Shown here in pieces: positions 39,667 through 49,395 of a stretch of 49,395 bases of DNA. Position 1 is the stretch's first letter, and each line of letters opens with the position of its first letter. The notes beneath the pieces were generated by a model. The model was not told the DNA's origin, ran no database searches, and saw only the letters and a program-made list of their open reading frames with translations. Source of the stretch: Isotricha intestinalis (Eukaryota > Ciliophora > Litostomatea > Vestibuliferida > Isotrichidae); NCBI GenBank assembly GCA_023807065.1, contig JAJJLU010003580.1:1-49395 (forward strand), written 5' to 3'. A program made the position numbers and the translations under genes.

Positions 39667-40394
39667 ATTAATGGTATTTTTTTATTTATAAATAAAAGGG
39701 ATTTTTAAATTTTTATTATTATAAAAATTTCGTATAATTTATATATAACAAAAAAAATTGAATTTAAAAAAGAAATAAATATAAAATCAAATAAAATATA
39801 AAACTTTAATCTTTTTTTTCCATTTTCTTTTAGTTTTTACATAATTTTATAAATAATATTTTTTATTTTAATAATGGAAGTGAGTTTTTAACAGATAAAA
39901 TAGTAATGATGTAGGTCAAAATCATTCAATAGAAATAAAAAAATTGGAAATGAAAGGAAAATGAATAAAACTTAATTTTTATACTTTTATTTTATTGCTA
40001 AAATCAAAAAATTGATTTCTTAAATTCAATAAAATATATTTTTTTAATTTTTGTAAATCTATTTAAATTGAGTATAATTAAGGTGATATAGTCTTTAAAT
40101 AAATTTGAAAAGAGTTATTTCCTTATTCAATAATAGTTTTCTATATAAAAATTATTGTTTGATGGACAAATATAAGTTTAAAAAACATGAAATAAATAAT
40201 TATTTTAATAATAAAAAAATGCATGAATTCAATAATTGTTAAATGATTTACAAAATTATAATCTAATATTTCATTTATTTTACAACAATTATTTATATTT
40301 TATCATTTTTAAATATTATTATTTTTAAAATTAAGTATATTTTTATAGAAAATAATTATATAAAAATATAAAATTTTATTTCATTAATTTATTA
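39667..40394. other. Spacer, no gene seen
   Basis: 728 bases. A short ATG frame at 39874 with a GTGAG donor-like site was tested as a mini-exon and fails, since stops follow in every joined frame. Otherwise plain AT-rich sequence. Confidence 0.5.
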
Positions 40395-41015
40395 ATGTCT
40401 GATAACTTAAATTATAAGATAATATTATTAGGAGACCAAAATGTAGGAAAAACAGCAATGATAAATAGATATTTAACAAATAGTTTTAATTTTTATGGTA
40501 TTCAAACTACAGGGATGAATATAGAAAATAAAGAGGTTATAATAGATAATAATAAAATAACATTTAAAATTTGGGATACTGCAGGTCAAGATAAATATAG
40601 AAATCTAACATCAATGAATATAAAAGAAGCAAATATTATTTTATTAATTTGTGATATTACAAATATAGAATCTTTTAATAGTCTTGAATATTGGTATAAT
40701 CAAACAAAAGAATATATAGATATTAATGAAGTTCTTTATGCAGTTATTGGAAATAAAAATGATTTATTTGAATCTCAAATTGTTTTAGATGAAAATATTG
40801 AAGCATTTGCTGAAAAAATAAATGGATATTTTTATTTAAGTTCTTCAATTGATGAAAATTCTGTTCATACTTTATTTAAAGATATTACTGAAAAATTTTA
40901 TTATCAATTTATAAAACCAAAATTAAACAATCAAATAAATATAGAAAACAAAAGAAAAATGTCAATTCAAATTTCAAATCATGATAAGAGAAAAAAAAAA
41001 TGTTGTAATAAATAG
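40395..41015 (+). CDS. Rab-family small GTPase
   Basis: A 206-residue Rab with all nucleotide motifs intact: P-loop GDQNVGKT (about 13-20), switch I Thr in IQTTGMN, WDTAGQDKYRNL (about 59-70), GNKNDL (about 119-124) and an SSS loop. The C-terminus KKKCCNK carries adjacent cysteines in a CCxx arrangement for geranylgeranylation after a basic stretch. It belongs to the Rab5/Rab21/Rab22-like endocytic style by its WDTAGQDKY switch, but I cannot fix the subfamily. The relic at 262-730 looks like a decayed relative. It ends in TAG, one of the few non-TAA stops here. Confidence 0.86.
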   Translation: MSDNLNYKIILLGDQNVGKTAMINRYLTNSFNFYGIQTTGMNIENKEVIIDNNKITFKIWDTAGQDKYRNLTSMNIKEANIILLICDITNIESFNSLEYWYNQTKEYIDINEVLYAVIGNKNDLFESQIVLDENIEAFAEKINGYFYLSSSIDENSVHTLFKDITEKFYYQFIKPKLNNQINIENKRKMSIQISNHDKRKKKCCNK

Positions 41016-41536
41016 TTCTTTACAAAATTCAATGTTCATTATTTTTTCTAATTTTCATCAAAAACATAAATCGCATATTCATTAAACCAAATTCAATCTT
41101 ATCTTTAATTATTATATGATTTAGTTATTGGTAAATAAGTATTTCAATATTATTATATTATTCTTATTAAAGAGATATTTAACATAAATACATTTTATGA
41201 AAAATTTAATTTAAAATTTGCAAAAGTTACAAAATAAAATAGATTAAAATATTAATTTTTTACGCAATTACTTTTTAAGAATGAATCTAATCAAAATTAT
41301 TCAATTTGTGAAAAAGAAAAAAATTATAAAAAAAATAATATTTTGAAAATTACAAGATGATTTTATTTATTAAAAATGAATATTTATTTAAAATTAATGT
41401 ATTTTTAACATTTAATTGTATATTTTTCAAAATATTTTTATTCGTATAAATTGTGAAAATGAGTTTTAAATCATATTTTTTTGAAAAATTTTATTCTTCA
41501 TTTAAAAATTAATTATAATATAAAATAAAAAAACAA
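41016..41536. other. Spacer, no gene seen
   Basis: 521 AT-rich bases between the Rab and the WRAP73-like gene, both on the plus strand. No supported frame. Confidence 0.5.
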
Positions 41537-42940
41537 ATGTCAGTAAAGTCAATGTCTTCATCATCAATAAAAAGTAATATTTCATCCTCAAAGCATAAAT
41601 TATGTTCAGATTATTTATTTAAATTTTCTCCAAATGATGAATACATTGCAATAACAAATAATTTACATTTATCAATATATTCAACAATAGATTTTAATTT
41701 CTCAAATCCAACATTTAAATACCAATTTAAAGATTCAATAAGTAATATTGATTTCTCTCCTTTTTCAAATTATATTTTAGTAGCTTTATATGAAAGAAAT
41801 ATATGTTATTTAAAATCTTTAAATAAAAAAGGAAATAATTTTACAAATAGAATAGATGAAGGTTTATTTGGTTTATCAAATGTAATTTTTTCACCTTTAA
41901 ATACAGATAAGAATCATTTAGATATATTAACATTTTCAGGTAATAGTCTAAGAATATTTATTTGGTCATTAGATATTAATTTAAAAAGTGAAAGAACAAT
42001 AATTTCATCATCTTTTTTAATAAATCCTAAATTTAATAACAAAAATGGATATGACTTTAAAAATAATTTAATGTGCTTAGCTGAATTTAGAAATTATAAA
42101 GATTCTAAATTTCATGATTGTATTGGAGTTTTTGATATAAGAGATTGGAGTGTTATAAATGATTTTCAGATTTCAACTATAGATTTACAAAAAATTGAAT
42201 GGGCAAATGATAATGAAAATATAATTGTTTCTGATTCAACTTTATTATGTCAAATTTTAATTTATAATTCACATTCTGGAGATTGTGTTTATATAATTAA
42301 ACCTTATGAAGATATTTATGAAAATAATATTAAACAATCGGGCATTTCAAATTGGAAAAAACATATTAATTTTATTTCTGTTTCTTGTTTTGATGGTTGT
42401 AATTATATATATAAAGATTTCCAGTTTATTGATTCTTTTGATTTTTGTGAATTTATAATTGATGATGAAATTGATATTATTAAAGAAGAAGAAATTTACG
42501 GAGATAATGGAGAAAATATTAGTGATTTTAAAAAATATAAAGCACCTTATAAAATTGATAAATTTATTAATTATATTAATAAGGGAAAAAATGTTTATCA
42601 AGAAATTGAATTTAGTTATAATAATAAATTTCTAGGTTTAGTAAATAATAAAGATGAAATGAAAAATGTTTTATGGATAATTAATTTAGTAGAGTTATGC
42701 TTAGAAAAAATTATAATATTTAAAAATAAAATCAATAAAATTAAATGGCATCCTAATTCAAATAATCTTTATATTTTAGGTGACGGAGGAAAAATTTATT
42801 ATTATGATGCAGATAATAAATATTTGGATTTTGAAAATTGTGGATTAATTTCTTCCCCAAATGAAATTAAATTTAATAAATTAGGAACAATATTTGTAAT
42901 AGGAAATGGAAATCATATAATAATTAATCCAGTGAAATAA
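41537..42940 (+). CDS. WRAP73: WRAP73/WDR8-like WD-repeat protein
   Basis: A 467-residue beta-propeller protein, about the length of WRAP73 (WDR8). Family landmarks in order: KFSPNDEYIAITNNLHLSIY, a second blade with ISNIDFSPFSNYILVALYER, RIDEGLFGLSNVIFSP, LRIFIWSLD, LMCLAEFRNYKDS and VFDIRDW, then DLQKIEWANDNENIIVSDS, and closing blades with VLWIINL and NKIKWHPNSNNLYILGDGG. WRAP73 works at centrosomes/spindle poles and promotes cilium assembly with SSX2IP in animals. A role at basal bodies is therefore likely. The first 20 residues are Ser-rich. Single exon. Confidence 0.84.
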   Translation: MSVKSMSSSSIKSNISSSKHKLCSDYLFKFSPNDEYIAITNNLHLSIYSTIDFNFSNPTFKYQFKDSISNIDFSPFSNYILVALYERNICYLKSLNKKGNNFTNRIDEGLFGLSNVIFSPLNTDKNHLDILTFSGNSLRIFIWSLDINLKSERTIISSSFLINPKFNNKNGYDFKNNLMCLAEFRNYKDSKFHDCIGVFDIRDWSVINDFQISTIDLQKIEWANDNENIIVSDSTLLCQILIYNSHSGDCVYIIKPYEDIYENNIKQSGISNWKKHINFISVSCFDGCNYIYKDFQFIDSFDFCEFIIDDEIDIIKEEEIYGDNGENISDFKKYKAPYKIDKFINYINKGKNVYQEIEFSYNNKFLGLVNNKDEMKNVLWIINLVELCLEKIIIFKNKINKIKWHPNSNNLYILGDGGKIYYYDADNKYLDFENCGLISSPNEIKFNKLGTIFVIGNGNHIIINPVK

Positions 42941-43050
42941 AATAAAAATAAATTGTGATTTTTTATTTAATAAAATATATTTTTTTTAAATTAAAACTAA
43001 TATATTTTGATAAAAAATATAAAAATTTTAAAATAATAAAAAAAAATTAA

Positions 43051-44778
43051 ATGCATTCTTTATTATCAAATAATACATTAACTGAAATAGAAGGAAAAGA
43101 AGATAGATTATCATATAAAACAGTAATAGCGATTTTAATATTAATATTTCATACAATAGCAACTCCAATATTTCATAAAATAAATTTTTATTACATTCAT
43201 GAAAGTGGAATTTGTATGATTTTAGGTTTTATAATAGCATTAATTTCTAAATTTGGTTTAAATACTGGTCAAAAGTTAAATACTTTCATAATATTTGATG
43301 ATGAATTTTTTTTTAATATTGTATTACCTCCAATAATTTTTAGCGCAGGATATAATTTAAAAAAAAAATCTTTTTTTAATTATTTTTCATATATAATAAC
43401 ATTTGGAATATTTGGGACTTTAATATCTTTTGGAACAATTGCAATATTAATCAATTATTCAAATAATTATAATTTATTTGGTGAATTTAAATTAGATTTA
43501 AAAACACTTTTATTATTTTCTTCAGTTATTGCTTCAACTGATACAGTTGTTTCATTAAGTTTTATAAATGATAATGAACAACCAAAATTATTTTCAATTT
43601 TATTTGGAGTTGGAGTTTTAAATGATGAAGTTTGTATTGCTTTATATAGAATAATTAAAAATTTTGATTTTAATCAACAACTTTCTCTTTTTTCTATTTT
43701 TACAATTACAAATTCATTTTTAATTTTATTTGCAATGTCAACTTTATTAGGAATTGGAGGAGGATTACTTTGTTCTTTAACATTAAAATTATTAAAGCCT
43801 TTTCATTTAAATAGAGTTCAAGAAAGTTCTTTAATAGTTTTTTTTGCTTTTTTAACATATTCAATAACAGATACAATGGATTATTCTTCAATAATTGCAT
43901 TATTATTTTGTGGAATTTTTATGTCACATTATGCTTTTTATAATTTAAGCTTTCAAGCAAGAGAAGAAAGTTCAATTGTAAGTAAAATTATGAGTAATAT
44001 ATCTGAAGGTTTTGTTTTTACTTATTTAGGTTTAACTTCTATTTCAATTCCTTATGAATCTTTTAGTTTTAAATTTATATTATTTGTTTTTATTTTTGTT
44101 TTAATTGGGAGATTTTTTAGTATTTATGGTTTATCTTTTTTATTAAAGTTATTAAAATGTAATTTTTTCCAATTTTCTAAAAATGAACAAGGTATCACTT
44201 TTTTCGCAGGTTGTATTAGAGGAGCTGTTGCTTTTGGTTTAGCTATATCTATTCCTTCAAATAATATTGAAGAAAGTAAAAACAAAAAAATGTTAATTAG
44301 TTCTACTTTAATTTTAGTTTTTCTTACTACTATTATTTTTGGAGCTTTAATGAATTATATTATTAAATATTTTTCTAAGGGGAAAAAGAAGAATGATAAT
44401 ATTGATCCTTTTAATGAAGCTTTACAAAAATATTCTTTGCAAGGATATGATGGTGAATTAATGACTATAGAATCTGGAAAAATTGTTAAAAATACTGATG
44501 AAGATAATTATAATAATAGTGGACAAATAAAAGGATTTTGGTATAATATTGATGATAATATTTTAAGACCAATATTTATTGATGATTGGCCTGATGTTAA
44601 ATATGAACATGAAGAAATTGCTAAAGAAATTTTACAAATTTTGAAAAAACACGAAGAAAGTAAAATGAAAGATAAAATTTTAAGAAGATTTAATGCTAAT
44701 AATCCTTCAAGTTTCGAAGCTTTAAATCCTAAAAGTAAACATCCTTATAGTAAAAATGATAAAGAAAATAATAATTAA
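43051..44778 (+). CDS. Sodium/proton exchanger (NHE, CPA1 family)
   Basis: A 575-residue transporter with about twelve membrane helices from residue 25 to 450. Family signatures are FFFNIVLPPIIFSAGYNL (the LPPIIF/amiloride-region helix), ASTDTVVSLSF, the ion-binding Asn-Asp pair in GVGVLNDEV, and the Arg in GCIRGAVAFGLA. The usual 'Asp-Pro' of the fifth helix (AVDPVAV in animal NHEs) is Asp-Thr here. The cytosolic tail is short (~120 residues) and hydrophilic, without the long regulatory region of plasma-membrane NHE1, so an endomembrane (NHE6/8-type) site is plausible. The N-terminus starts 110 bases after the WRAP73-like gene on the same strand. Confidence 0.9.
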   Translation: MHSLLSNNTLTEIEGKEDRLSYKTVIAILILIFHTIATPIFHKINFYYIHESGICMILGFIIALISKFGLNTGQKLNTFIIFDDEFFFNIVLPPIIFSAGYNLKKKSFFNYFSYIITFGIFGTLISFGTIAILINYSNNYNLFGEFKLDLKTLLLFSSVIASTDTVVSLSFINDNEQPKLFSILFGVGVLNDEVCIALYRIIKNFDFNQQLSLFSIFTITNSFLILFAMSTLLGIGGGLLCSLTLKLLKPFHLNRVQESSLIVFFAFLTYSITDTMDYSSIIALLFCGIFMSHYAFYNLSFQAREESSIVSKIMSNISEGFVFTYLGLTSISIPYESFSFKFILFVFIFVLIGRFFSIYGLSFLLKLLKCNFFQFSKNEQGITFFAGCIRGAVAFGLAISIPSNNIEESKNKKMLISSTLILVFLTTIIFGALMNYIIKYFSKGKKKNDNIDPFNEALQKYSLQGYDGELMTIESGKIVKNTDEDNYNNSGQIKGFWYNIDDNILRPIFIDDWPDVKYEHEEIAKEILQILKKHEESKMKDKILRRFNANNPSSFEALNPKSKHPYSKNDKENNN

Positions 44779-45312
44779 AATATACATTTGAACAATTAAT
44801 ATTTTAATTATTACATTTGAGTTTATATAAATTTATATAATTAGATTAAATATTCTAATGTTAAAAAACATTATATTTTTAAATAAATTTAATTATATGT
44901 AAATATATTAAATAAAAGTGATTATATGTAAACTTCTTTATTTATTATTTTTTAGGTCAAATTTTACAATATTTATGGAAACTTTCTTTTATTAAAAATA
45001 AATTTCTTTTTCATTATTATCTTAACTTTTATATTTCTTTCTCTAAAAATTACATATTTATAAATATTAACAATACATTGCAAAACATTAGGATTTTTTT
45101 ATAATAAAAGAAAGTATGGATTTGAATGAATCCCGTTGATTATAATTAATATAATAATTAAATTTCAAATATAATAATCTAAAAATTGAAAGTTATGAGG
45201 AAAAAAACAAAAATTAAAACAAACCAAAAAACAATTAAAAAAAAATTAATTCAATAAATTAAAAAAAATAATAAAAATATCATATAACCAAAACTCAAAA
45301 AAAAAAAAAAAA
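44779..45312. promoter_or_regulatory. Upstream region with poly-A leader
   Basis: 534 bases before the EF-hand gene. The last 16 bases before its ATG (45297-45312) are an unbroken A run. A-rich leaders precede most start codons here, but this is the longest run and sits before the gene with the least AT-biased codons. No promoter box is evident. Confidence 0.5.
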
Positions 45313-47178
45313 ATGTTATCTGTAGAAACCGAAGCAAGAGTTGCAAAACTTCTTCTTTCACTTGCAGAAGGAGAGAGATCAGTGGAAATCAGTCGTCAAG
45401 TATTATCAGATAATTATGATTTTGATCCATATCAAATTTTTCGAGCTTTAGATACTGAATGCAAAAATAAAGTAAATTCATGTAACATATTAAATTTCCT
45501 TCGATGTAAAGGAATATTTGCAAATGAAGCAGAAGTAAACTTTCTAATTCAATGTTATGATCAAGATGGAGATGGTTGTCTTTCATATTCTGAATTTCTT
45601 AATTTAATTCAAAGTGAAAAATCATTAAGAAAAAATTATTCTAATTCTTGTGACAATAAATTATCTTTTAATATTGAATATTCTCTTGGTAAGTTATTAG
45701 AAAAAGAAATAGATTTAAGTAGAAATATAATGAATTTACTAAATGATTTAAGATGTAGATGTGACTATAATACTTGTGATATATTTAATTCGTTAAAATC
45801 ATATAATTCAATTACTCCTGAAAGTTTAAAGTGTTTTTTGGATAAAAATTGTGCAAGTTATTTAGATAGTGATATAAAGGCAATGATGAAAAGAATGGAT
45901 ACTAATTCTGATGGAAGAGTAGATTTATATGAACTTACAAAATTATTAGAATTTCCAACATGTGTACCTATATGTTGTGATCCTTGTCCTCCAAAATGTT
46001 GCCCCCCAATATCATGTTGTCCTCCTAAATGCTGTCCACCTGTTGTGTGCTGTCCTCCCAAATGCTTACCTGTACGATGTTGTAGTCCATGTCCTTCGCC
46101 AAGAAGATGCTTTAGTTCAAACAATAGTCCAATACGTGGTGATTTATCAAGAAAAACTGAAAATATATTAAATAATTCAGGAATGTATAATACTCAAAAT
46201 ACAACTTATTTAACAAATGCAAATTCCCCATTGAGAAATTCTCCAAGAGATAATTGTAGTCCAATGAGAATTTCTAATAATTTATCACTTAGATTATCTC
46301 CACAGAGGAAATGTCCTCCTTGTTCAATATGTTGTTGTGACCCATGTTGTTGTCGTCCCATATGTTGTCCTCCAATATGTTGTTCACCAAATAGAGTAAG
46401 TAGTCCAATGAGAATGAATAGTCCAAATAGAATGAATAGTCCAATGAGAATGAATTCTCCATTAAGAAATAATAATTCAAATTATAATTTATGTAATCCG
46501 AATGAAATGGAAGAAAGACAATTAAATGACTATTTTAAATCATTAATGGATGCAGAAAGTCAAATTGAAAAAGCTAAAACAGATTTAGCTTTAAAATGTG
46601 ATTTTAATTGTGAAGATGCTTTCAGAATATTTGAATGTAATTGTAGTGGATGTATAAGTCCACAAGATTTAAAATGTGGATTAAGATTATTAGATATTTA
46701 TGCTAGTGATTCAGATATAAGAAATTTAATGAAAAGATTTGATTTAAGTGGAAAAGGATATTTAAATTATGCTGATTTCTTTGATATGGTTGTTCCCTAT
46801 GAAAAAGATTTTAGAGAAATGGTTGAAAATAGATGTCCTAATAATTGCTGTCCTTCAAATAATCCTGATGTTTTCATGTTCAGTACTAAATTATATTTGA
46901 AAAATTTATTCAATTCATTAATTGATTATGAAAATAAATTAAATTGTATGAAAAGAGGTTATACTACTTTAAGATTGAGATTAAGAGATATTTTTAAAAA
47001 TTTAGATCAATGTTGTTTAGGTTCTTTTGATAATAATGATTTACAATGTTATTTACAAAAAAATTGCTTACTTGGAAATCCTAAAGATGCTGATTTGTTA
47101 TTTATTAGACTTGATAAGAATAGAAATGGAAAAGTTGATTATTGTGAATTGGAAGATGAGTTGCAACCTCAATATTAA
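45313..47178 (+). CDS. Four-EF-hand protein with Cys-Pro-rich linkers
   Basis: A 621-residue protein. It begins with a helix LLSLAEGERSVEISRQVLSD, followed by a degenerate and then a canonical EF-hand (DQDGDGCLSYSE near residue 83). Further EF-hands lie near 196 (DTNSDGRVDLYE), 477 (DLSGKGYLNYAD, partly degenerate) and 601 (DKNRNGKVDYCE). Between the second and third are two Cys-Pro blocks (about 216-266 and 333-359, units like CCPPKCCPP) and Ser-Pro-Met/Asn-Arg repeats (about 367-390). The N-terminal helix plus paired EF-hand module resembles calcium-binding cytoskeletal proteins of ciliates, from memory only. The Cys-Pro blocks could form disulphide or metal-linked assemblies. Codon use is richer in C/G than in neighbours, suggesting high expression. 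Confidence 0.85.
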   Translation: MLSVETEARVAKLLLSLAEGERSVEISRQVLSDNYDFDPYQIFRALDTECKNKVNSCNILNFLRCKGIFANEAEVNFLIQCYDQDGDGCLSYSEFLNLIQSEKSLRKNYSNSCDNKLSFNIEYSLGKLLEKEIDLSRNIMNLLNDLRCRCDYNTCDIFNSLKSYNSITPESLKCFLDKNCASYLDSDIKAMMKRMDTNSDGRVDLYELTKLLEFPTCVPICCDPCPPKCCPPISCCPPKCCPPVVCCPPKCLPVRCCSPCPSPRRCFSSNNSPIRGDLSRKTENILNNSGMYNTQNTTYLTNANSPLRNSPRDNCSPMRISNNLSLRLSPQRKCPPCSICCCDPCCCRPICCPPICCSPNRVSSPMRMNSPNRMNSPMRMNSPLRNNNSNYNLCNPNEMEERQLNDYFKSLMDAESQIEKAKTDLALKCDFNCEDAFRIFECNCSGCISPQDLKCGLRLLDIYASDSDIRNLMKRFDLSGKGYLNYADFFDMVVPYEKDFREMVENRCPNNCCPSNNPDVFMFSTKLYLKNLFNSLIDYENKLNCMKRGYTTLRLRLRDIFKNLDQCCLGSFDNNDLQCYLQKNCLLGNPKDADLLFIRLDKNRNGKVDYCELEDELQPQY

Positions 47179-47299
47179 ATTTTATTTAATTTTTAATTAT
47201 TATTATTTTTTTTTTTAGAATTTTGAATTATAAAGAAACTAAGTAATATTAAATTATTATTTTTCAATTAAATTAAAAAAAATATTATTTTGAATTTTT

Positions 47300-48982
47300 T
47301 CATTCTTCTGTTTGTTGACTTTCAAGTAATTTATATTGGTAGTTTAATTTTTCTAATTGAGTTTTTAAATTTATATTTTCTGTTTCATATATTTTTATTA
47401 TTTTTTTACTTTCTTCAATTAAATTTGTTAATTCTTTAAATTTACTAATAGTCATATTTTTCTGAGAATCATTCATTTCTTTTAATTCTGAATTTTCTTT
47501 TTCTAAATGTTTTATTTGTTCAACTTTTTCTTTATATTGATTAACAAATAAAATTATATTTTGAAGCAAAACTTCATTAATTGGGGAATATTCATCATGT
47601 TTATTTTCAAAATTTAAATCTTGAAAATAACTGTTTAATTTCTCATTATATATTCTTGTATCATTCATTAATTTTATATTTTTATCTGTGAAAGAATGAT
47701 AATCATTATATAATTTAATATATAATTGCTTTAATTTTTCATAACTTTCATTTAATGATTCATAATTTTTAATGATATCATTATTCTTTTTATTTATTTC
47801 TTCAATTTTAAAATTTAAAACATCCTTTTCATTATTTAAATTATTTATTATATTTTCTGAAATGTCTTTTTGTTTAATTAATTCATTATAATCTTGAATA
47901 ACTTTTTCACTTTTATATTTTTGTTCAGTGAAAAATTGAAGAATATTTTTTTTTAATTTAATAAAAGCATCATCAACAATTTCATATTTAATATCATTTT
48001 GATTATAGACTTTTTCAAAATCATTTTGTAACCTAAAAACATCACTATAATTAATTTTAACAGTATCTATTAAATCATTAAAATCATTTAATTTATTTGT
48101 AATATAAGAAGTAAATTTTTCATTTTCTTTTTGTAAATAATCACATTTATTTCTAATTTTTTCAAAATCTTCATTTTGATTTTTAAAATTTTGTTCTAAA
48201 TAATTATTTCTATTAGTTAAATTTGATAATTCTTTTTTTAAAGTAGATTCTTTATTTCCAGTTTCTTTTATTATATTATTTAATCTAGAATCTAATTCTT
48301 CATTATTTTGTTGAAGAGTTTGAATATTATTTTCCATTTCATTTATTTTACATTTATAATTTCTTATTCTTTCTTCATATTCAATTAATTTACTATTTAA
48401 ACTTGATATTTCATTCTTTTCATCTTCATTTTTTCTTAAAATTAATTGATAATTTTCAATTTGTTCATTTTGATCAATTATTTCACTTTCCTTTTCTTTT
48501 AATTCTTTATTTAAATTTTCTATTGTTTTCTCATTTTGTTTTATTTTTGAATCTTTTAAATTTATTTGTTTTGTTAAATCATTTATTTGTTCATTGAAAT
48601 TAGTTTGTTCATTAAATCTTTCTTCTAATTGCTTATCTAATTCAGATTTATAGGAATTTATTTTTTCAATATATGTATTTTTTTCTTTTTTAAAATTATC
48701 TCCAAAATCTTGAATTTCATTCATTGATTCTTTAAGTTTTTTTATTTCTTTATCTTTTATTTCTAATGCTTGATGAAGTGATTGAATTTTGCTTTTTTGT
48801 TCATTTAAAAGTTTATTATTGTTCATTATAATTTTGTCTTTTTTTATTAATTGAATTTTCAAACTATTTGGATTTGGATTTGAATTTCCATTTGAATTTG
48901 AAATATTTGATTTATTATTATTAAAACTATTTGATGTAAATTCATCATTAGGTATTAAAAAATTTTGATAAGAAGAAGACAT
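47300..48982 (-). CDS. Long coiled-coil protein, unknown (560 aa)
   Basis: ATG at 48982; convergent with the EF-hand gene, 121 bases between stops. After an Asn/Ser-rich start of ~45 residues the protein is a nearly continuous coiled coil (about 48-555) of Lys, Glu, Asn, Ile and Leu in heptads, with a short break around residue 295-345 (TSYITNKLNDFNDLIDTVKI). Golgin-, kinetochore- and centrosome-type proteins look like this, so composition alone does not allow a family call. No membrane anchor at the C-terminus. Confidence 0.8.
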   Translation of the reverse strand: MSSSYQNFLIPNDEFTSNSFNNNKSNISNSNGNSNPNPNSLKIQLIKKDKIIMNNNKLLNEQKSKIQSLHQALEIKDKEIKKLKESMNEIQDFGDNFKKEKNTYIEKINSYKSELDKQLEERFNEQTNFNEQINDLTKQINLKDSKIKQNEKTIENLNKELKEKESEIIDQNEQIENYQLILRKNEDEKNEISSLNSKLIEYEERIRNYKCKINEMENNIQTLQQNNEELDSRLNNIIKETGNKESTLKKELSNLTNRNNYLEQNFKNQNEDFEKIRNKCDYLQKENEKFTSYITNKLNDFNDLIDTVKINYSDVFRLQNDFEKVYNQNDIKYEIVDDAFIKLKKNILQFFTEQKYKSEKVIQDYNELIKQKDISENIINNLNNEKDVLNFKIEEINKKNNDIIKNYESLNESYEKLKQLYIKLYNDYHSFTDKNIKLMNDTRIYNEKLNSYFQDLNFENKHDEYSPINEVLLQNIILFVNQYKEKVEQIKHLEKENSELKEMNDSQKNMTISKFKELTNLIEESKKIIKIYETENINLKTQLEKLNYQYKLLESQQTEE

Positions 48983-49139
48983 TTATTTTTATTTAATTAT
49001 TTAAATAATTTATTTAAACATTTATTAATAATAATAAATTTCAAAAATTTGACAAAAATCTATTTAATAAAAAAGAACTAATAATAAAATTTTATTAATA
49101 GACAAGATGCTTGTTTAAAAAATAAAACTCTTTTTTTAA

Positions 49140-49375
49140 TTAAAGAAAACATTCAAATGATGAATTTTTTTCATTTATAATTTTTGAAATTAAAGAAAAA
49201 GAAAAATAAAATAAAAAGGAAAATATAATAAAAATTAGAAGAGTAAAATTAAATTTTCTTAATTTTTCCCATATTATTTTTCCAATTTCCTCCAAAATAA
49301 AAGAAAAATATTCATTTGATAAGATTTTCAAAGAAACTTTTATAAATGCAACAATATTTTAAAAAATAATATTTA
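49140..49375 (-). CDS. Possible 3' part of a small membrane protein
   Basis: A minus-strand frame ending in TAA at 49140 is open up to about 49375 without any ATG; the leftmost start-like codon is TTG at 49331. It encodes NEYFSFILEEIGKIIWEKL, then a strong hydrophobic helix (FTLLIFIIFSFLFYFSFSLI) and a short polar tail. Mixed Trp, Gly and Glu codons make it more gene-like than random AT sequence. It may be the last exon of a gene whose start lies beyond the window, or chance. Confidence 0.35.
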
Positions 49376-49395
49376 AAATAAATAATATTTGATGA

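Noticed and set aside
39874..39930. Possible 15-base intron (GTGAG...CAG) after a short ATG frame, as in Stentor-like mini-introns
   Set aside because: Joining the flanks leads directly to stop codons, and no gene follows in any frame.

Overview
This is a very AT-rich nuclear segment (by eye well above 80% A+T) from a microbial eukaryote. It carries about 25 protein genes on both strands, almost all single open frames, separated by AT-rich spacers of roughly 0.1-0.9 kb with A-rich leaders before the ATG. All confident genes read with the standard code: Trp is TGG and the frames end mainly in TAA, occasionally TAG. I saw no tRNA, rRNA, CRISPR array, transposase or telomere repeat. The gene set (calcium-dependent protein kinase with EF-hands, MYCBP/FAP174-like and WRAP73-like ciliary proteins, a four-EF-hand Cys-rich protein, cyclin, Rabs, SNARE, sodium/proton exchanger, many coiled-coil proteins) fits a ciliated protist. 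An alveolate, perhaps a ciliate that keeps standard stop codons (litostome or rumen type), is the best guess; this is inference and not proven.

Layout. 1-900: relic of a small GTPase. 0.9-3.8 kb: three minus-strand genes, two of them coiled-coil. 4.3 kb: MYCBP homologue. 5.3-7.1 kb: a protein kinase split by a one-base frameshift. 7.7-17.0 kb: one giant 3121-residue RCC1-repeat/zinc protein. 17.6-23.5 kb: Rab32-like GTPase, cyclin, membrane-anchored Cys-rich/RING-like protein, orphan. 23.8-29.4 kb: orphan, FCP1/SCP-type phosphatase, CNOT4-like RRM-CCCH protein without RING. 30.2-34.1 kb: CDPK with a hidden first exon, TMEM258 (oligosaccharyltransferase subunit), a P-loop-less GTPase-like protein with a CaaX end, Vti1-type SNARE. 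34.5-39.7 kb: a large otubain-like protein whose catalytic Cys is Ser, with a zinc-finger array, then an orphan coiled-coil protein. 40.4-49.4 kb: Rab, WRAP73-like WD protein, sodium/proton exchanger, EF-hand/Cys-Pro protein, coiled-coil protein and a possible partial membrane gene at the right edge.

The genes do not form an operon. Recurrent themes are membrane traffic and secretory-pathway functions (Rabs, Vti1, TMEM258), calcium signalling (CDPK, EF-hand protein), cilium/centriole parts (MYCBP, WRAP73, coiled-coil proteins) and ubiquitin-linked proteins. A striking theme is degenerate members of enzyme families: pseudo-otubain, pseudo-GTPase, DFG-altered kinase and RING-less CNOT4.
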